Assembly (NCBI GenBank): GCA_905221605.1
Contig: CAJNDS010000297.1
Coordinates: 1-12,500 of the forward strand
Direction: 5' to 3'
Length of the DNA: 12,500 nt
From: Symbiodinium natans
Lineage: Eukaryota > Sar > Dinophyceae > Suessiales > Symbiodiniaceae
A program made the translations under genes and the position numbers. Positions within the stretch are counted from its first letter, which is position 1; each line of letters opens with the position of its first letter. This document shows positions 12,479 through 12,500 of the stretch, one piece after another. The notes below the pieces were generated by a model. That model searched no databases and had not been told where the DNA came from. It saw only the letters and a list, made by a program, of their open reading frames with translations.

Positions 12479-12500
12479 TGTATTAAGGTTCTAAGGGGAG

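Overview
This window looks like non-coding nuclear DNA from a eukaryote that uses the plant-type telomere repeat TTTAGGG/CCCTAAA. The repeat is shared by land plants, many algae and several alveolates, including dinoflagellates and chromerids. The sequence does not settle which lineage this is. I found no protein gene, rRNA, tRNA, intron-bearing gene or bacterial-type operon that I can support. Every open frame is about 110 codons or shorter, none shows a recognisable domain, and many are telomere repeat read as protein. In strand entries for telomeric tracts, '+' means TTTAGGG reads on the given strand and '-' means CCCTAAA does.

Two components fill the window and are interleaved. The first is about thirty interstitial telomeric tracts, from 2 to about 17 units long, in both orientations along the whole 12.5 kb. 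Some are perfect, some are decayed, and some carry variant units (CTTCGGG, CTTAGGG). At 12185-12345 there are 23 perfect units of the variant CCCCAAA. The second component is a set of short foldback (MITE-like) elements of about 80-220 bp with terminal inverted repeats and no coding capacity. I call them FB-A to FB-I here; the names are mine. FB-A has three intact and two partial copies (1598, 4991, 7057, 8774, 10343). FB-B has four (901, 9990, 11283, 11583). FB-C has three (2861, 10083, 10241). FB-D has two (1334, 4674), one of them carrying a nested foldback, FB-E. FB-F is at 5954 with a diverged relative near 11041. FB-G (10895), FB-H (11784) and FB-I (2251-2650) complete the set.

Layout: 1-570 G-run, 31-bp duplication and a pair of outward-facing telomeric arrays; 570-1780 FB-B, FB-D with nested FB-E, a broken FB-A and a 65-bp tandem duplication; 1880-3000 FB-I cluster, CA repeat and FB-C; 3000-3920 featureless apart from G-runs; 3920-5310 short telomeric tracts of alternating polarity, FB-D, and a broken FB-A that runs into telomeric repeat; 5310-6070 featureless, then FB-F; 6130-8640 dense telomeric tracts with FB-A inserted in one; 8640-9340 FB-A and featureless DNA; 9340-10690 telomeric tracts with FB-B, FB-C, FB-A and a near-perfect telomeric palindrome; 10690-12500 FB-G, FB-F relative, FB-B copies, FB-H and the TTTGGGG-type block.

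The most interesting pattern is how the two components meet. FB-A inserted into telomeric repeat at 7057 with an apparent 8-bp target duplication. In another FB-A copy the terminal inverted repeat is cut off and CCCTAAA repeat begins at the break (5055/5056). There are also head-to-head (fusion-polarity) telomeric junctions at 8600 and 10663. Together these suggest a region shaped by break repair that adds telomeric repeats, and by MITEs that tend to lie in or beside such tracts. That mechanism is inference.
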